Under the pieces are notes generated by a model. That model had not been told where the DNA came from and searched no databases. It saw only the letters and a program-made list of their open reading frames with translations. Positions 26,399 to 40,577 of a stretch of DNA of 64,000 nt are shown one piece after another. The DNA is taken from NCBI RefSeq assembly GCF_003030465.1, contig NZ_CP028339.1, forward strand, positions 1,984,001-2,048,000. Direction: 5' to 3'. Position numbers and translations under genes: made by a program. This DNA is from Thauera aromatica K172 (GTDB taxonomy: Bacteria > Pseudomonadota > Gammaproteobacteria > Burkholderiales > Rhodocyclaceae). Every line of letters starts with the position of its first letter. Positions within the stretch are counted from its first letter, which is position 1.

Positions 26399-27496
26399 TC
26401 AGCGTTCCGCTCCGCTCGCCAGCGCCCGTTCGCGAGTGCCGGCGAGGGCTGCCGCATCGGGCGGGGGACGCTCGAGCCAGCTGCCCAGGTGCTGGCGGGC
26501 AAGATCGGCGAGGGCGTCGATCCAGGCCGCTTCCTCATTCAGGCAGGCGATGTAGTGGAACGCCTTTCCGCCCTTGCCGAGGAAAGCCTCCTTGCATTCG
26601 ATGGCGATCTCTTCGAGGGTCTCGAGGCAGTCGGAGACGAAGCCCGGACACATCACGTCGACCCGGCCCACGCCCTGCGCCGCCAAGGCTTCGAGCGTCG
26701 GCTGGGTGTAGGGCTCGAGCCAGCGGGCCTTGCCGAAGCGGGACTGGAAGCAGACCAGAACGCGGTCCGGTTCGAGTGCGAGCGCTTCGGACAGGAGGCG
26801 GGCGGTGGTCCGGCATTCGCAGTGGTAAGGGTCGCCCAGTTCGAGTGTGCGCCGCGGCAGGCCGTGAAAGCTCAGCACCAGGCGGTCGGGGCGGCCGTGG
26901 GCGGCCCAGTGCCGGCGCACGGTGCCGGCGAGCGCCGCGATGTAGGCGGGATGGTCGTGGAAGTCGCGCACGAAGCGCAGCTCGGGCGGGTTGCGCCAGT
27001 GCTGCAGGCAGTGCGCGACCTCGTCGAACACGGTGGCGGTGGTGCTGGCCGAGAACTGCGGGTACAGCGGCAGCACCAGGATGCGGGTGCAGCCGCGGGC
27101 GCGCATCGCATTCAGGGTGGTCGGGATCGAGGGGGCGCCGTAACGCATCGCGTAGCGGATGTCGAGTCCGTCGTGGCCTGCATCGGCGAGATGCCTGGCA
27201 AGCAGCCCGGCCTGGCGCAGCGTGTGCACCAGCAGCGGCGAGCCTTCATCCATCCAGATGCTGGCGTATTTTTTGGCGGAGGCCGCCGGGCGCGTATTGA
27301 GGATGATGCCGTTGAGGATCGGCCACCACAGCAGGCGCGGGATTTCGACGACGCGCGGGTCGGAGAGGAACTGCTTCAGATAAGGGCGCACGGCGGCCGG
27401 GGTCGGCGCTGCGGGGGTGCCCAGGTTGACCAGCAACACGCCGGTGCGTGCCGCGCTGCCATGCTTGAAGGAAGGCTCCATCCAGTAACGGGACAT
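26399..27496 (-). CDS. hemH: Ferrochelatase HemH
   Basis: A 365-residue ferrochelatase that inserts Fe2+ into protoporphyrin IX, the last step of protoheme synthesis. Key features are [20 protein letters not shown], the metal-binding His in [17 protein letters not shown]-type wording ([17 protein letters not shown]) and [14 protein letters not shown]. It follows hrcA by 47 bp on the same strand, a synteny common in betaproteobacteria. It is convergent with the kinase gene, with a 75-bp gap holding no clear terminator. Confidence 0.96.
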   Translation of the reverse strand: MSRYWMEPSFKHGSAARTGVLLVNLGTPAAPTPAAVRPYLKQFLSDPRVVEIPRLLWWPILNGIILNTRPAASAKKYASIWMDEGSPLLVHTLRQAGLLARHLADAGHDGLDIRYAMRYGAPSIPTTLNAMRARGCTRILVLPLYPQFSASTTATVFDEVAHCLQHWRNPPELRFVRDFHDHPAYIAALAGTVRRHWAAHGRPDRLVLSFHGLPRRTLELGDPYHCECRTTARLLSEALALEPDRVLVCFQSRFGKARWLEPYTQPTLEALAAQGVGRVDVMCPGFVSDCLETLEEIAIECKEAFLGKGGKAFHYIACLNEEAAWIDALADLARQHLGSWLERPPPDAAALAGTRERALASGAER

Positions 27497-27543
27497 GGGG
27501 ATCCTGGTTTATCGGGCCGGCACCGAGCCGGCCGCGGCGATGT

Positions 27544-28572
27544 TCAATGATTGGAAGACAGGGCGTTCGACAGCAGCCGCGCGGTGATGTCGACGATCGG
27601 GATCACCCGGTCGTAGGCCATGCGCGTGGGGCCGATGACGCCGACCGAGCCCACCACCTGGCCGTCGACTTCGTAGGGGGCGGTGATCACGCTGCAGCCG
27701 TCGAGCGGGGCGAGCCCCGACTCGCCGCCGATGAAGATCTGCACGCCTTCGGCCTTGTTCGAGAGCTCGAGGAGCTGCATCAGGCTGGTGCGCTGTTCGA
27801 AAAGCTGGAACAGCTCGCGCAGGCGGGTCATGTTGGAGGACAGGTCCTCGATGCCGAGGAGGTTGGTTTCGCCCGAAATGACGTAGCTGGTGGCGTTTTC
27901 TTCCGCAGCCTGGGTGCCGGCATCCACGGTCGCCGACATCAGCTCGGTCATGTCGCTGCGCAACTGGCGCAACTCGTTGGTGAGACCGTGGCGGATCTCG
28001 TCGAAGGAGCGGCCGGCGAAGTGCTCGTTGAGGTAGGCGGCGGCATTGCCGAGTTCGCCCGCAGTGTAGGCCCGGCGAGTGAGCAGGATGCGGTTCTGCA
28101 CGTCCCCCGCGGTGGTCACGATGATCAGCAGGATGCGGTTTTCGGCCAGGCTGATGAATTCGAACTGGCGGATGCGGGCGACGTCCTTGCGCGGCGCGAC
28201 GACCACTCCGGCGAATCGGGTGAGGTCGGACAGCAAGTGGGACGCGGAATTGAGCACGCGCCTTGGCTGGTCGGGCTGGAGCTGATCTTCGAGTGCCCGG
28301 ACGCGGGCGTTGGCCAGCGGCTGCACGGTGAGCAGCGCATCGACGAAGAAGCGGTAGCCGCGTGCGGTGGGAATGCGCCCGGCCGAAGTGTGCGGACTGG
28401 CGATGAAACCCATGTCTTCGAGGTCGCTCATCACGTTGCGCACCGTCGCCGGCGACAGCTCGAGCCCCGAATAGCGCGACAGCGCACGCGAGCCGACGGG
28501 TTGCCCATCCGCGATATAGCGTTCGATCAGGGTCTTCAGCAGGATTTGGGAGCGAGGGTCGAGCGAATTCAT
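27544..28572 (-). CDS. hrcA: Heat-inducible transcription repressor HrcA
   Basis: A 342-residue repressor of class I heat-shock genes; it binds CIRCE elements. The N-terminal winged helix ([39 protein letters not shown]) and [20 protein letters not shown] are diagnostic. The ATG at 28572 begins [12 protein letters not shown]; no CIRCE is seen upstream. It is divergent from nadK with a 130-bp gap, and is followed by hemH. A TAGAAT -10 on the minus strand near 28596 may drive it. Confidence 0.96.
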   Translation of the reverse strand: MNSLDPRSQILLKTLIERYIADGQPVGSRALSRYSGLELSPATVRNVMSDLEDMGFIASPHTSAGRIPTARGYRFFVDALLTVQPLANARVRALEDQLQPDQPRRVLNSASHLLSDLTRFAGVVVAPRKDVARIRQFEFISLAENRILLIIVTTAGDVQNRILLTRRAYTAGELGNAAAYLNEHFAGRSFDEIRHGLTNELRQLRSDMTELMSATVDAGTQAAEENATSYVISGETNLLGIEDLSSNMTRLRELFQLFEQRTSLMQLLELSNKAEGVQIFIGGESGLAPLDGCSVITAPYEVDGQVVGSVGVIGPTRMAYDRVIPIVDITARLLSNALSSNH

Positions 28573-28702
28573 GGTGGAAATCGAATATTGCTTTGATTCT
28601 AACAGCCTGTCGCGAAGCGTTGAAAAACTGTGACCCCCGCCCGCCTGCCGCTGCACTGCCGATGCGCCAGTCCGCTACCCGGATGTGGTTTAATCCGGCC
28701 CC

Positions 28703-29587
28703 ATGAGCACGAATTTCCGGACGCTTGCCCTCATCGGCAAATACCAGAGCCCCGACGTTGCGGAGTCGGTGCTGACGATCGCCCGCTTTCTGCGCGAGCG
28801 CGGCCTGCTGGTGTGGATCGAGCAGGGTACGGCGAGTTCCATCGGCGGCGCCGCCGATTTCGCGGCGGCGAGCTACGAGTGCATCGCCGCCGAGGCCGAT
28901 CTCGCGGTGGTGGTCGGTGGCGATGGCACGATGCTCAACACTGCCCGCCGCCTGGTTGAGCACGCCGTGCCGCTGGTGGGCATCAATCTCGGGCGATTGG
29001 GGTTCCTGACCGATATCGCGCGCAGCGACGCGCTCGCACGCCTGGATGAGATCGTCGCCGGCCGTTACACCGAAGAAGTCCGCTTCATGCTCGATGCCGA
29101 AGTGTTGCGTGGCGGCGTACGCGTTTTCCATACCCTCGCGCTCAACGATGTCGTCGTGAACAAGGGCGAACTCGGGCGCATGATCGAATTCGAGCTCTCC
29201 GTGGACGGCGAGTTCGTGTACACCCAGCGTTCGGATGGCATGATCGTGAGTTCTCCGACCGGTTCGACCGCCTACGCGCTGTCATCGAACGGTCCGATCC
29301 TGCACCCGAGCGTCGGCGGCATCGCGCTCGTGCCCCTGTGCCCGCACGCGCTCACCGCCCGCCCGATCACCCTGCCCGATTCGTGCCGCATCGATATCGT
29401 GCTGCTTCCGCCTCAAGATGCCCGGGTCCATTTCGACGGCCAGGCCCGCTTCGATCTGCGCGCCGGGGACTGCGTCCGGGTGAGCCGTTCGCCGCACTCG
29501 CTGCGCCTGCTGCACCCCGAGGGCTACAGCTACTTCGCGATGTTGCGCGAGAAGCTGCACTGGAGTGCCGAGCCCAGACATGACTGA
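28703..29587 (+). CDS. nadK: NAD kinase
   Basis: A 294-residue ATP-dependent NAD kinase that makes NADP. The hallmark GGDGTMLNTAR near residue 74, NLGRLGFLTD, and the second conserved region SPTGSTAYALSSNGPILHP are all present. Length is normal. It is divergent from hrcA and followed after 130 bp by recN; the nadK-recN order is conserved in many proteobacteria. Confidence 0.97.
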   Translation: MSTNFRTLALIGKYQSPDVAESVLTIARFLRERGLLVWIEQGTASSIGGAADFAAASYECIAAEADLAVVVGGDGTMLNTARRLVEHAVPLVGINLGRLGFLTDIARSDALARLDEIVAGRYTEEVRFMLDAEVLRGGVRVFHTLALNDVVVNKGELGRMIEFELSVDGEFVYTQRSDGMIVSSPTGSTAYALSSNGPILHPSVGGIALVPLCPHALTARPITLPDSCRIDIVLLPPQDARVHFDGQARFDLRAGDCVRVSRSPHSLRLLHPEGYSYFAMLREKLHWSAEPRHD

Positions 29588-29717
29588 TGCGCGCCCTGAC
29601 ACGGCGGGTTCGGGGAAGCGGCTCCTGCGCCCAATCCCCCGCTCCCGCCGCGGTGCAGCCGGTGCTTTTCGATGCCGTCCGTAATCCAACGACCAGCCGC
29701 CCCGTCCCGACCTTGCC

Positions 29718-31388
29718 ATGCTGCGCAGCCTGACCATCCGTGATTTCGTCATCGTCGATCGACTCGAGCTCGAATTCGGTGCCGGTTTCGGCGCGCTCAC
29801 CGGCGAGACCGGTGCCGGCAAATCGATACTGCTCGACGCGCTGGGGCTGGCACTCGGTGGGCGGGGCGACGCGACCATGGTGCGCGCCGGGTGCGAGCGC
29901 GCCGAGGTGGCGGCGGAGTTCGACGCGCCCGATGCCGAAGCGTTCACGTGCTGGCTGCAGGAGCAGGGGCTGGGCGCCGACGACGGCGGGCTGATCCTGC
30001 GCCGCACGATCGATGCCGGCGGTCGCAGCCGGGGGTGGATCAACGGCAGCACGGTGACGCTGGCGCAGTTGCGCGCAGCCGGCGAATGGCTCGCCGACAT
30101 CCATGGCCAGCATGCCCACCATGCGCTGCTGCGCGCCGAGGCGCAGCGCGCCCTGCTCGATGCCCGTGCGAGTGCCGGGCCGCTCGCTGCCGAAGTGGCC
30201 GGCCTGCACCGCGAGTGGCAGCGACTGGCGCGCCTTCACCGCGAGGCCGAGGCCGATTCGGCCGGCTCGGCGCGCGAGCGCGAATTGCTCGGGTGGCAGC
30301 TGCGCGAGCTCGAAGAGCTCGCTTTCGACGCCGGCGAATGGGACGAGCTCAATGCTGAACACAGCCGCCTGGGCCATGCCGCCGGCCTGATCGAGGGGGC
30401 CGACGAAACGCTTGCCGCACTCGGCGAGGGCGATCTGGCGCTCTGTTCCAGCCTGCGTCACCTCGGCGGGCGGATCGCGGCGCTGGCCGGCTACGACCCC
30501 GGGCTCGGTGATGTGCGCGAACTCTTGACCGCCGCCGCGATTCAGGCCGACGAGGCCCTGCATGCGCTGCGTCGCTACCGTGATCGCCTCGAACTCGACC
30601 CCCTGCGCCTGCGCGCGGTCGAGGCGCGCATTGCCGCCGTGCTCGATACCGCACGGAAATACCGGGTCGCTCCGCACGAACTGCCCGAACTGCAGCGCCA
30701 GTGGCAGCTGCGGCTCGAGACGCTGGAGGCGACCGCGGACCCGGCGCGCCTGGCTGCGGCCGAGGCGGGCGCACGCCGCGCGTTCGAAGACGCCGCCGGC
30801 CGGCTGACCGCAGCGCGCCAGCCGGCGGCGCAGCGCCTGTCGGCGGAAATTACCGCGGCGATGCAGACATTGGCGATGGCCGGAGGGCGGTTCGAGGTTG
30901 CGCTGCGTCCTTGTGAACCCACTGCGCATGGTCTGGAGGTGGTGGAGTTCCAGGTCGCGGCCAACGCGGGCCAAGCTTTGCATGGCATGGCGAAAGTCGC
31001 CTCAGGGGGCGAACTGTCGCGGATCGGATTGGCGATTCAGGTCATGGTCAGCCGTGATTCGGCGGTGCCGACGCTCATCTTCGACGAGGTCGATGTCGGC
31101 ATCGGCGGCCGGGTGGCGGAGATCGTCGGCACCCTGCTCGCACGCCTGGGGCGGGACCGCCAGGTATTGTGCGTGACGCATCTGCCCCAGGTCGCGGCCC
31201 GTGCCGACTGGCAGTGGCGCATCGCCAAGCTCGAGCGTGGCGGTGAAACGCTGAGCGAAGTCACGCCGCTCGATGCCGACGGCAGGATCGACGAAATCGC
31301 CCGCATGCTGGGCGGAGTGAAGATCACCGCGACGACCCGCGAACATGCTGCGGAAATGCTCGGGCGGGATGCCTCCGGCCGTGCTTGA
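29718..31388 (+). CDS. recN: DNA repair protein RecN
   Basis: A 556-residue SMC-like ATPase for double-strand-break repair. The N-terminal Walker A (GETGAGKSILLDAL), a central coiled-coil region with many Arg/Glu/Ala residues, the ABC signature ASGGELSRIGLAIQ and Walker B TLIFDEVDVGIGG are in order. Length is usual. The 130-bp gap from nadK shows no LexA box that I can identify with confidence. It is convergent with fur. Confidence 0.96.
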   Translation: MLRSLTIRDFVIVDRLELEFGAGFGALTGETGAGKSILLDALGLALGGRGDATMVRAGCERAEVAAEFDAPDAEAFTCWLQEQGLGADDGGLILRRTIDAGGRSRGWINGSTVTLAQLRAAGEWLADIHGQHAHHALLRAEAQRALLDARASAGPLAAEVAGLHREWQRLARLHREAEADSAGSARERELLGWQLRELEELAFDAGEWDELNAEHSRLGHAAGLIEGADETLAALGEGDLALCSSLRHLGGRIAALAGYDPGLGDVRELLTAAAIQADEALHALRRYRDRLELDPLRLRAVEARIAAVLDTARKYRVAPHELPELQRQWQLRLETLEATADPARLAAAEAGARRAFEDAAGRLTAARQPAAQRLSAEITAAMQTLAMAGGRFEVALRPCEPTAHGLEVVEFQVAANAGQALHGMAKVASGGELSRIGLAIQVMVSRDSAVPTLIFDEVDVGIGGRVAEIVGTLLARLGRDRQVLCVTHLPQVAARADWQWRIAKLERGGETLSEVTPLDADGRIDEIARMLGGVKITATTREHAAEMLGRDASGRA

Positions 31389-31449
31389 ACGCGCTTGCCG
31401 CCCGCGCCTGGTTCCTGCGCCTGGCGCTTTTCGCCGCGGGAGAGCTTGC

Positions 31450-31908
31450 TTACTCCGGTGAGGAGCGGCTTTCGGCGTCGGCGTCGCGGTGCGGGCAGTT
31501 CTCGCGCTTGCAGTCGGCATAGATGTAGAGCGCGTGCTCGCGGATCGCGAAGCCGCGCTCGGTGGCGATCTGGTTCTGCCGGCGCTCGATTTCGGGGTCG
31601 AAGAACTCCTCCACCTTGCCACACTGCATGCAGACGATGTGGTCGTGGTGCCCCCCCTTGTTGAGCTCGAAAACCGCCTTGCCCGACTCGAAGTAGTGGC
31701 GCTCGAGCAGCCCCGCCTGTTCGAACTGGGTCAGCACCCGGTAAACCGTGGCGAGGCCGATGTCCATGCCCTCGTTCATCAGGGTGCGATAAACGTCCTC
31801 GGCGGTGAGATGGCGCTGATCCGAGCTCTGGAAGAGGTCGAGGATCTTCAGGCGCGGATAGGTCGCCTTCAGACCGATGTTTTTCAGATTCTTGGAGTTG
31901 TCGGACAT
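31450..31908 (-). CDS. fur: Ferric uptake regulator Fur
   Basis: A 152-residue Fe2+-responsive repressor. The winged helix ([39 protein letters not shown]) is followed by the metal sites [16 protein letters not shown] and CKRENCPH. The ATG at 31908 begins [19 protein letters not shown], the normal Fur start. It is divergent from bamE, a standard betaproteobacterial arrangement. The 154-bp shared gap is AT-rich near 31998-32012 and probably carries both promoters. Confidence 0.96.
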   Translation of the reverse strand: MSDNSKNLKNIGLKATYPRLKILDLFQSSDQRHLTAEDVYRTLMNEGMDIGLATVYRVLTQFEQAGLLERHYFESGKAVFELNKGGHHDHIVCMQCGKVEEFFDPEIERRQNQIATERGFAIREHALYIYADCKRENCPHRDADAESRSSPE

Positions 31909-32062
31909 GGGAGCCTGTTGGGGAAAGGAGCGGCGGATGGCAGGGTCGGCATGAACGAGCGGGCCTCGCGAGACGTGGAACGCCCTGTAGTGCCACCGTA
32001 TGTTATATTTTTTGCCCCTTTCTGAGAACTGCGACCACGTCGCGCCAGCCCCGATACCTTTC

Positions 32063-32473
32063 ATGCCCTCCTATCTCGTCGCGGCGCTCGTCGCCGCCAG
32101 TGTGCTCGCCGGCTGCTCCTTCGATTCGATTGTCGGAGTGGTCGATCCGTACCGCATCGATGTCCGCCAGGGCAATTACGTCGACCAGGAAATGGTTTCC
32201 CAGCTTCGCCGCGGCATGACGCGCGACCAGGTACGCTTCGTCATGGGATCGCCGTTGGTCGTGGACATGTTCCGCGAAGATCGCTGGGAGTACGTCTATC
32301 GTTTCCGTCCCGGCCGCGGCGACGTCCAGCAGCGCGTGATCTCGGTGTTCTTCGTCGACGACCTGCTCGACCGGGTCGAAGGCGACGTGCAGCCGGCGGC
32401 TGCGGCCGGCAGCCGGGCCGATACCCCCGAGCGCAGCCGCGTGGTCGAGGTCGCGCCCGCCGCCGATCGCTGA
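32063..32473 (+). CDS. bamE: Outer-membrane assembly lipoprotein BamE (SmpA/OmlA)
   Basis: A 136-residue lipoprotein of the BAM complex that folds outer-membrane proteins. The lipobox LAGC puts the lipidated Cys near residue 17. The SmpA/OmlA fold is shown by [37 protein letters not shown] and DRWEYVYRF. An Ala/Pro-rich tail follows. The ATG at 32063 gives a compact signal; the upstream in-frame ATG at 32000 would overlap the promoter. A terminator follows before dapB. Confidence 0.95.
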   Translation: MPSYLVAALVAASVLAGCSFDSIVGVVDPYRIDVRQGNYVDQEMVSQLRRGMTRDQVRFVMGSPLVVDMFREDRWEYVYRFRPGRGDVQQRVISVFFVDDLLDRVEGDVQPAAAAGSRADTPERSRVVEVAPAADR

Positions 32474-32495
32474 TTTCCGTACCGCTCGTGGTCTT

Positions 32496-32525
32496 GCCCG
32501 GGGCTGTCGCCGGGCTTCGCTTTTT
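32496..32525 (+). terminator. Rho-independent terminator between bamE and dapB
   Basis: A GCCCGG/CCGGGC stem (32496-32515) with an 8-nt loop, followed by TTCGCTTTTT. It lies 23 bp past the bamE stop and just before the dapB ribosome site. Confidence 0.65.
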
Positions 32526-32540
32526 GAGGATTAGAGTTTC

Positions 32541-33347
32541 ATGGCTGACATTCGTGTAGCGATCACCGGAGCATCCGGCCGCATGGGCAGGATGCTGATC
32601 GAGGCCGCGCTGAAGGAAGAGGGCGTTATGCTCGCCGCCGCCTTCGATCGCCCGGGAACACCCTTTGTCGGCCGCGATGCCGGCGAGATGGCGGGCGTGG
32701 CGACCGGGGTGATGATCGGTGACGATGCCCGTGCAGCGATCGCAGCTGCCGACTGCGTGATCGATTTCACCCGTCCCGAAGGCACGCTCGCGCATCTGGC
32801 GCTCGCGCGCGAACTGGGGCGCGCGGTGGTGATCGGCACCACCGGCTTCGACGCCGCGGGCAAGGCGGCGATCGCCGAGGCCGCACGCGCGATCCCGGTC
32901 GTGTTCGCGCCCAACATGGCGGTCGGGGTCAATGCCGTGTTCCGGCTGCTCGAAGTCGCGGCGCGCATCCTGTCCGAAGGCTACGACGTCGAAGTCATCG
33001 AGGCACACCACCGTTTCAAGGTCGATGCGCCGTCCGGCACTGCCTTGCGGATGGGGGAAGTCGTTGCCCGCGAGCTCGGGCGCAGCCTCGAGGCGTGCGC
33101 GATTTACGGACGCGAGGGCCATACCGGCGAGCGCAAGGCCGATACCATCGGTTTTTCGACGATTCGCGGTGGCGACGTGGTGGGAGACCACACGGTGCTC
33201 TTCGCCGGTATCGGCGAGCGCATTGAAATCACCCACAAATCGGGAAGCCGCATGCCGTACGCGCTGGGCTCGATGCGCGCGGCGAAGTATCTCGCCGGGC
33301 GGCGTGAAGGTCTGTTCGACATGCAGGACGTTCTCGGCCTGCGCTGA
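32541..33347 (+). CDS. dapB: 4-hydroxy-tetrahydrodipicolinate reductase DapB
   Basis: A 268-residue NAD(P)H-dependent reductase of lysine and diaminopimelate synthesis. The Rossmann loop [18 protein letters not shown], the substrate site [20 protein letters not shown] and the C-terminal [20 protein letters not shown] are all characteristic. Length is standard. The histidine kinase gene begins 7 bp after its stop codon. Confidence 0.97.
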   Translation: MADIRVAITGASGRMGRMLIEAALKEEGVMLAAAFDRPGTPFVGRDAGEMAGVATGVMIGDDARAAIAAADCVIDFTRPEGTLAHLALARELGRAVVIGTTGFDAAGKAAIAEAARAIPVVFAPNMAVGVNAVFRLLEVAARILSEGYDVEVIEAHHRFKVDAPSGTALRMGEVVARELGRSLEACAIYGREGHTGERKADTIGFSTIRGGDVVGDHTVLFAGIGERIEITHKSGSRMPYALGSMRAAKYLAGRREGLFDMQDVLGLR

Positions 33348-33354
33348 GCGCGAC

Positions 33355-35919
33355 ATGGACGGGCACGCCGGCAGAAGGAGCGGGGAGGCGGGCGACCTTC
33401 CTGCTTCGATGGCGGGGGATGAGCCCGGCGACGAACTGCAGCGTGTGCGCCGGCATCTGGCGCTGATTTCGGCCAATACCGCCACCGCGGTCTGGGAGTT
33501 CGATCTGCGCAGCGGTACGCTGCAGCTCGACGAGCGCTGGTGCGGGCGCCTCGGTTACCGCGCGGAGCGGCTCCGTGCGGCGCTCGCGGACTGGCCGGCG
33601 CTCGTTCAGGCGGACGACCGCCGGGCCATGCAGGCCCGCCTGCGCGCGCACCTGCGCGGCGAATCCGCGGAGTTCCACATCGAGCTCCGGGTACGGAGCG
33701 CGGCCGGTGCCTGGCATTGGGTCGAGGCGCGGGGCGCGGCCGCAGACCGCGCAGCCGACGGCCGCTGGTGCAGCGTGCTGGGCACGGTCCGCGACATCAC
33801 CGGGCGCAAGGTGCGCGAACTGGAACTGCTTGAAGCCAAGGAAGCGGCCGAAGCGGCGAGCCGGGCGAAAGGCGATTTCCTCGCCAACATGAGCCATGAG
33901 ATCCGCACGCCGATGAACGGCATCATCGGAATGACCGAGCTGCTGCTCGATTCGGACCTCGGCGGCGAACAGCGCGAATATCTACGCACGGTGAAATCCT
34001 CGGCCGAGGCCTTGCTCACCATCCTCAACGACATCCTCGATTTTTCCCGCGTCGAGGCGGGCCGGCTCGAACTCGAGCACATCGATTTCGCCGTCGGCGC
34101 GCTGCTCGCGGAAACATGCCGTACCCTGGCCTTGCGCGCCGCCCAGAAAGGCGTCGAGCTGTTCTTCGAGATCGGTGCCGAGGTGCCGGCGGTGCTGTGC
34201 GGCGACCCCACCCGGCTGCGCCAGATCCTGCTCAACCTGGTCGGCAATGCGGTCAAATTCACCGATCGCGGGGAAATCGAAGTCACCCTCGAGCGCCTCG
34301 GCGCCACCGTGCATCCCGCGCTGCTGCGGTTTTCGGTGCGCGATACCGGCTGCGGAATTCCCGCGGAAAAGCTCGGCGGCATCTTCGACGCCTTTTCCCA
34401 GGCCGACACCTCGGTCACGCGGAAATACGGCGGCACCGGGCTCGGGCTGGCCATTTCGCGTCGTCTCGTCGAGCGGATGGAGGGCACTCTCGAAGTCGAC
34501 AGCGCACCGGGAAAGGGAAGCGTTTTCAGCTTCACGCTGCCGTTCGAGGGAGTGGCCGAGCTGCGCTCCGGAGGCGGGGACGTGTTGTGCGGGGCGCGCG
34601 TGCTGGTCGCGGCGCGCAATCCCGCCTTCGGCGAATGCCTCGGCCGGATCATGCGCCGCCGGGGGATGCGTCCCCTGGTCGCGGTCGGCGCTGAGGCCGT
34701 GCTGGCCGCCCTCGGTGGCGCGTGCGACGGCCGCGACCCCTTCGACTTCCTCGTCATGGACGCGGAGCTCCCCGAGCCGGCCGGCTTCGCCCTGGCGCAG
34801 CGCTTTGCCGAAGCCGACCCGCGGCACGACCGCCTGGTGATGATGCTGTCCAGCCATTCGCAGCGCAATGACGCGGCGCGCTGCGACCAGCTGGGGCTGC
34901 CGTTCCGCCTTGTCAAACCGTTTTCCGGCGACGACCTGTTCGATGCACTGAGCATGGCGCGCAGCGGCGCCATGGCGGGCGCGCTGGGGGATGAGGCGCT
35001 GGCGCCGGCGTTCGATCCGTCCTTCTCCGGATTGGCTGCGGCCGGCGCGGAGGCGGGCGATCGCACGCTCGACATCCTCGTTGCCGAAGACAACCCGGTC
35101 AATCAGATGGTCGCGGTGCGGATGCTCGAGCGTGCCGGGCATCGGGTCACGCTTGCCGCCAACGGCGAAGAGGCGCTGGAGGCGATCGATCGGCGACGTT
35201 TCGATCTCGTGCTGATGGATGTGCAGATGCCGGTGATGGGCGGTATCGAGGCTACCCGGGCAATCCGCGCCCGTGAGGCGCGGCGCAGCTGGGTGGCGCA
35301 GGGCGCGTGGACGCCGGTGCCGATCATCGCGATGACCGCGCATGCGATGGAGGGCGACCGCGAGCGCTGTCTCGATGCGGGCATGGACGATTACCTTTCC
35401 AAACCGGTTCGCCCCCAGGCCCTGTTTGCCGCGATCGAGCGGGTGCACCGGCGCCTGGTCGGCACGGATGGGGAGGAGGACGGCTCCGACGCCCTCGATC
35501 GACCCGAATGCGGTGACGACGAGCGCGGCTGCATCGTCTGCCTGGATGAGACGCGCGCGATGTTTGACGGCGACGAGGCCGTGGTGCAACAGCTGCTCGC
35601 CGTCTTCCTGCGCGATGCCGGGCGGACGGTGAGCGAGCTGCAGCGGGCTGCGGCCGGACTGGATTACGCCCGCCTCGGCGAGCTCGCACATGCCCTCAAG
35701 GGCTCGCTCGGGCTGTTCGCCGCGACCCGCTCGGTCGATGCGGCGCAGCGCCTCGAGGAACTGGCACGGGCCGGCGACCCTGCTGCCGCGACGCTCCAGG
35801 CCCGGGTCCTGATCGATGAGATCGGACTGCTGACCCGGGCCGTGTGCGGCGAGGCGGCGGCTCTCGCGCAGGCTGCGTGCGGGGCTGCGGAGAACGGCGG
35901 CCGGGGAGCTGCGCAGTGA
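33355..35919 (+). CDS. Hybrid sensor histidine kinase (PAS-HisKA-HATPase-REC-REC-Hpt)
   Basis: An 854-residue BarA-like kinase without obvious membrane segments, hence probably cytoplasmic. Order: PAS (about residues 30-150), HisKA with phosphoacceptor His181 ([16 protein letters not shown]), HATPase ([25 protein letters not shown]), a first receiver from about 412, a second receiver from about 570 with Asp622 ([13 protein letters not shown]), and an Hpt domain with His779 ([11 protein letters not shown]). The first receiver lacks the acidic pair that binds Mg2+ (VLVAARNP instead of the AEDNP of the second), so it is probably a pseudo-receiver. It begins 7 bp after dapB; no output regulator is adjacent. 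Confidence 0.92.
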   Translation: MDGHAGRRSGEAGDLPASMAGDEPGDELQRVRRHLALISANTATAVWEFDLRSGTLQLDERWCGRLGYRAERLRAALADWPALVQADDRRAMQARLRAHLRGESAEFHIELRVRSAAGAWHWVEARGAAADRAADGRWCSVLGTVRDITGRKVRELELLEAKEAAEAASRAKGDFLANMSHEIRTPMNGIIGMTELLLDSDLGGEQREYLRTVKSSAEALLTILNDILDFSRVEAGRLELEHIDFAVGALLAETCRTLALRAAQKGVELFFEIGAEVPAVLCGDPTRLRQILLNLVGNAVKFTDRGEIEVTLERLGATVHPALLRFSVRDTGCGIPAEKLGGIFDAFSQADTSVTRKYGGTGLGLAISRRLVERMEGTLEVDSAPGKGSVFSFTLPFEGVAELRSGGGDVLCGARVLVAARNPAFGECLGRIMRRRGMRPLVAVGAEAVLAALGGACDGRDPFDFLVMDAELPEPAGFALAQRFAEADPRHDRLVMMLSSHSQRNDAARCDQLGLPFRLVKPFSGDDLFDALSMARSGAMAGALGDEALAPAFDPSFSGLAAAGAEAGDRTLDILVAEDNPVNQMVAVRMLERAGHRVTLAANGEEALEAIDRRRFDLVLMDVQMPVMGGIEATRAIRAREARRSWVAQGAWTPVPIIAMTAHAMEGDRERCLDAGMDDYLSKPVRPQALFAAIERVHRRLVGTDGEEDGSDALDRPECGDDERGCIVCLDETRAMFDGDEAVVQQLLAVFLRDAGRTVSELQRAAAGLDYARLGELAHALKGSLGLFAATRSVDAAQRLEELARAGDPAAATLQARVLIDEIGLLTRAVCGEAAALAQAACGAAENGGRGAAQ

Positions 35920-35972
35920 CGGGGGCCGTGCGCCCCTGCTTGCTCGCGCGGGCCTCTGCCGGGCGGGCGAAT

Positions 35973-36001
35973 TTGCCTTCAAACGCCCGAAAATATACAA
36001 T
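35973..36001 (+). promoter_or_regulatory. Predicted sigma-70 promoter of carA
   Basis: TTGCCT (35973-35978), a 17-bp spacer and TACAAT (35996-36001). It predicts a start near 36008 and a leader of about 108 nt containing a terminator-like hairpin before carA. Confidence 0.65.
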
Positions 36002-36015
36002 TCTGCGGTTTATAC

Positions 36016-36050
36016 AGCGGGATCGGCCCAGAGGCTCGTCCCGCTTTTTT
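36016..36050 (+). terminator. Terminator-like hairpin in the carA leader (possible attenuator)
   Basis: A perfect 7-bp stem, AGCGGGA (36016-36022) with TCCCGCT (36039-36045), has an inner GCC/GGC pair and ends in six T. It lies between the predicted carA promoter and the carA start, so it would end most transcripts unless prevented. It could instead terminate the upstream kinase gene. A second perfect 7-bp hairpin, GGGCAGG/CCTGCCC, follows at 36060-36083, just before the ribosome site. Confidence 0.6.
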
Positions 36051-36115
36051 GCACATGCCGGGCAGGGATCGAACTTCCTGCCCCCAGATTTTCAAGCTGA
36101 ATCCAGGAGTTTCTC

Positions 36116-37258
36116 GTGAGTGCATTCCCGTCCGCCCTCCTTGCGCTTGCCGACGGAACGGTGTTTCACGGCAAGGGTATCGGCGCGGTTGGCAGCACGG
36201 TCGGCGAGGTCGTGTTCAATACCTCGATGTCGGGGTATCAGGAAATCCTGACCGACCCGAGCTATTGCCGCCAGATCGTTACGCTGACCTATCCGCATAT
36301 CGGCAACACCGGCGTCAATGCCGAGGACGTCGAGTCCTTCAAGGTGCACGCGGCCGGCCTCATCATTCGCGATTTGCCGATCCTGCCGTCCAACTTCCGC
36401 ATGAGCCAGCGCCTCGACGCCTATCTGCAGGCCGCGGGGGTGGTTGCGATCGCCGGGCTCGATACCCGCAAGCTCACCCGCGTGCTGCGCGAAAAAGGCG
36501 CCCAGGCCGGCTGCATCGTTACTGCCGGCGCGGGCGAGACGCTCAGCGCCGAAGCCGCCGTCGCCCAGGCGCGCACCTTCCCCGGCCTCGCCGGGATGGA
36601 CCTCGCCAAGGTTGTCAGCGTCAGCGAACGCTACGACTGGAAGCAGGGCGAGTGGGCGTTGGAGGGCGGCTACACCGATCGTGCCGATGGCCGCTTCCAT
36701 GTCGTCGCCTACGACTACGGTGTCAAGTACAACATCCTGCGCATGCTCGTCGAGCGCGGCTGCCGTCTCACCGTGGTGCCGGCGCAGACGCCGGCGGCCG
36801 AAGTGCTGGCGCTCAATCCGGATGGGGTGTTCCTGTCCAACGGCCCGGGCGACCCCGAACCCTGCGACTACGCGATCGCCGCCATCCGCGAGATCGTCGC
36901 CACGCGCACGCCGACCTTCGGCATCTGCCTCGGTCACCAGCTGCTGGCCCTGGCCTCGGGGGCGAAGACCATGAAGATGGCCACCGGCCACCATGGCGCC
37001 AACCACCCGGTGAAGGATCTGGACAGCGGCAAGGTGCTGATCACCAGCCAGAACCATGGCTTCGCGGTCGACCCCTCGACGATGCCGGCGAACCTGCGCG
37101 TCACCCACGTGTCGCTGTTCGACGGCACCAACCAGGGGCTGGAGCGGACCGACGTCCCGGCGTTCTCCTTCCAGGGCCATCCGGAAGCGAGCCCGGGCCC
37201 GCACGACGTCGCCTACCTCTTCGACCGTTTCATCGGTTTGATGCAAGCCGCCGCGTAA
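36116..37258 (+). CDS. carA: Carbamoyl-phosphate synthase small subunit CarA
   Basis: A 380-residue glutamine amidotransferase subunit; it releases ammonia from Gln for CarB, feeding arginine and pyrimidine synthesis. N-terminal [20 protein letters not shown] and [16 protein letters not shown] are typical, and the class I GATase nucleophile Cys lies in [12 protein letters not shown], with the His/Glu pair in [11 protein letters not shown]. Translation starts at GTG (36116) with CAGGAG about 6 bp upstream. Confidence 0.97.
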   Translation: MSAFPSALLALADGTVFHGKGIGAVGSTVGEVVFNTSMSGYQEILTDPSYCRQIVTLTYPHIGNTGVNAEDVESFKVHAAGLIIRDLPILPSNFRMSQRLDAYLQAAGVVAIAGLDTRKLTRVLREKGAQAGCIVTAGAGETLSAEAAVAQARTFPGLAGMDLAKVVSVSERYDWKQGEWALEGGYTDRADGRFHVVAYDYGVKYNILRMLVERGCRLTVVPAQTPAAEVLALNPDGVFLSNGPGDPEPCDYAIAAIREIVATRTPTFGICLGHQLLALASGAKTMKMATGHHGANHPVKDLDSGKVLITSQNHGFAVDPSTMPANLRVTHVSLFDGTNQGLERTDVPAFSFQGHPEASPGPHDVAYLFDRFIGLMQAAA

Positions 37259-37346
37259 CACGGCATCCGGCGGGTCCGTCCCGCCGTCCCCCGTTTTCGA
37301 TGCGCGCGCATCCGGCGCCGCATCAAGGAATCATCGAGGCAAGACA

Positions 37347-40573
<3,227 letters not shown>

Positions 40574-40577
<4 letters not shown>

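Noticed and set aside
32932-33354. An extended histidine-kinase start inside dapB
   Set aside because: The first 141 codons of that frame are the shadow of dapB; the ATG at 33355 directly after the dapB stop begins a credible N-terminus.
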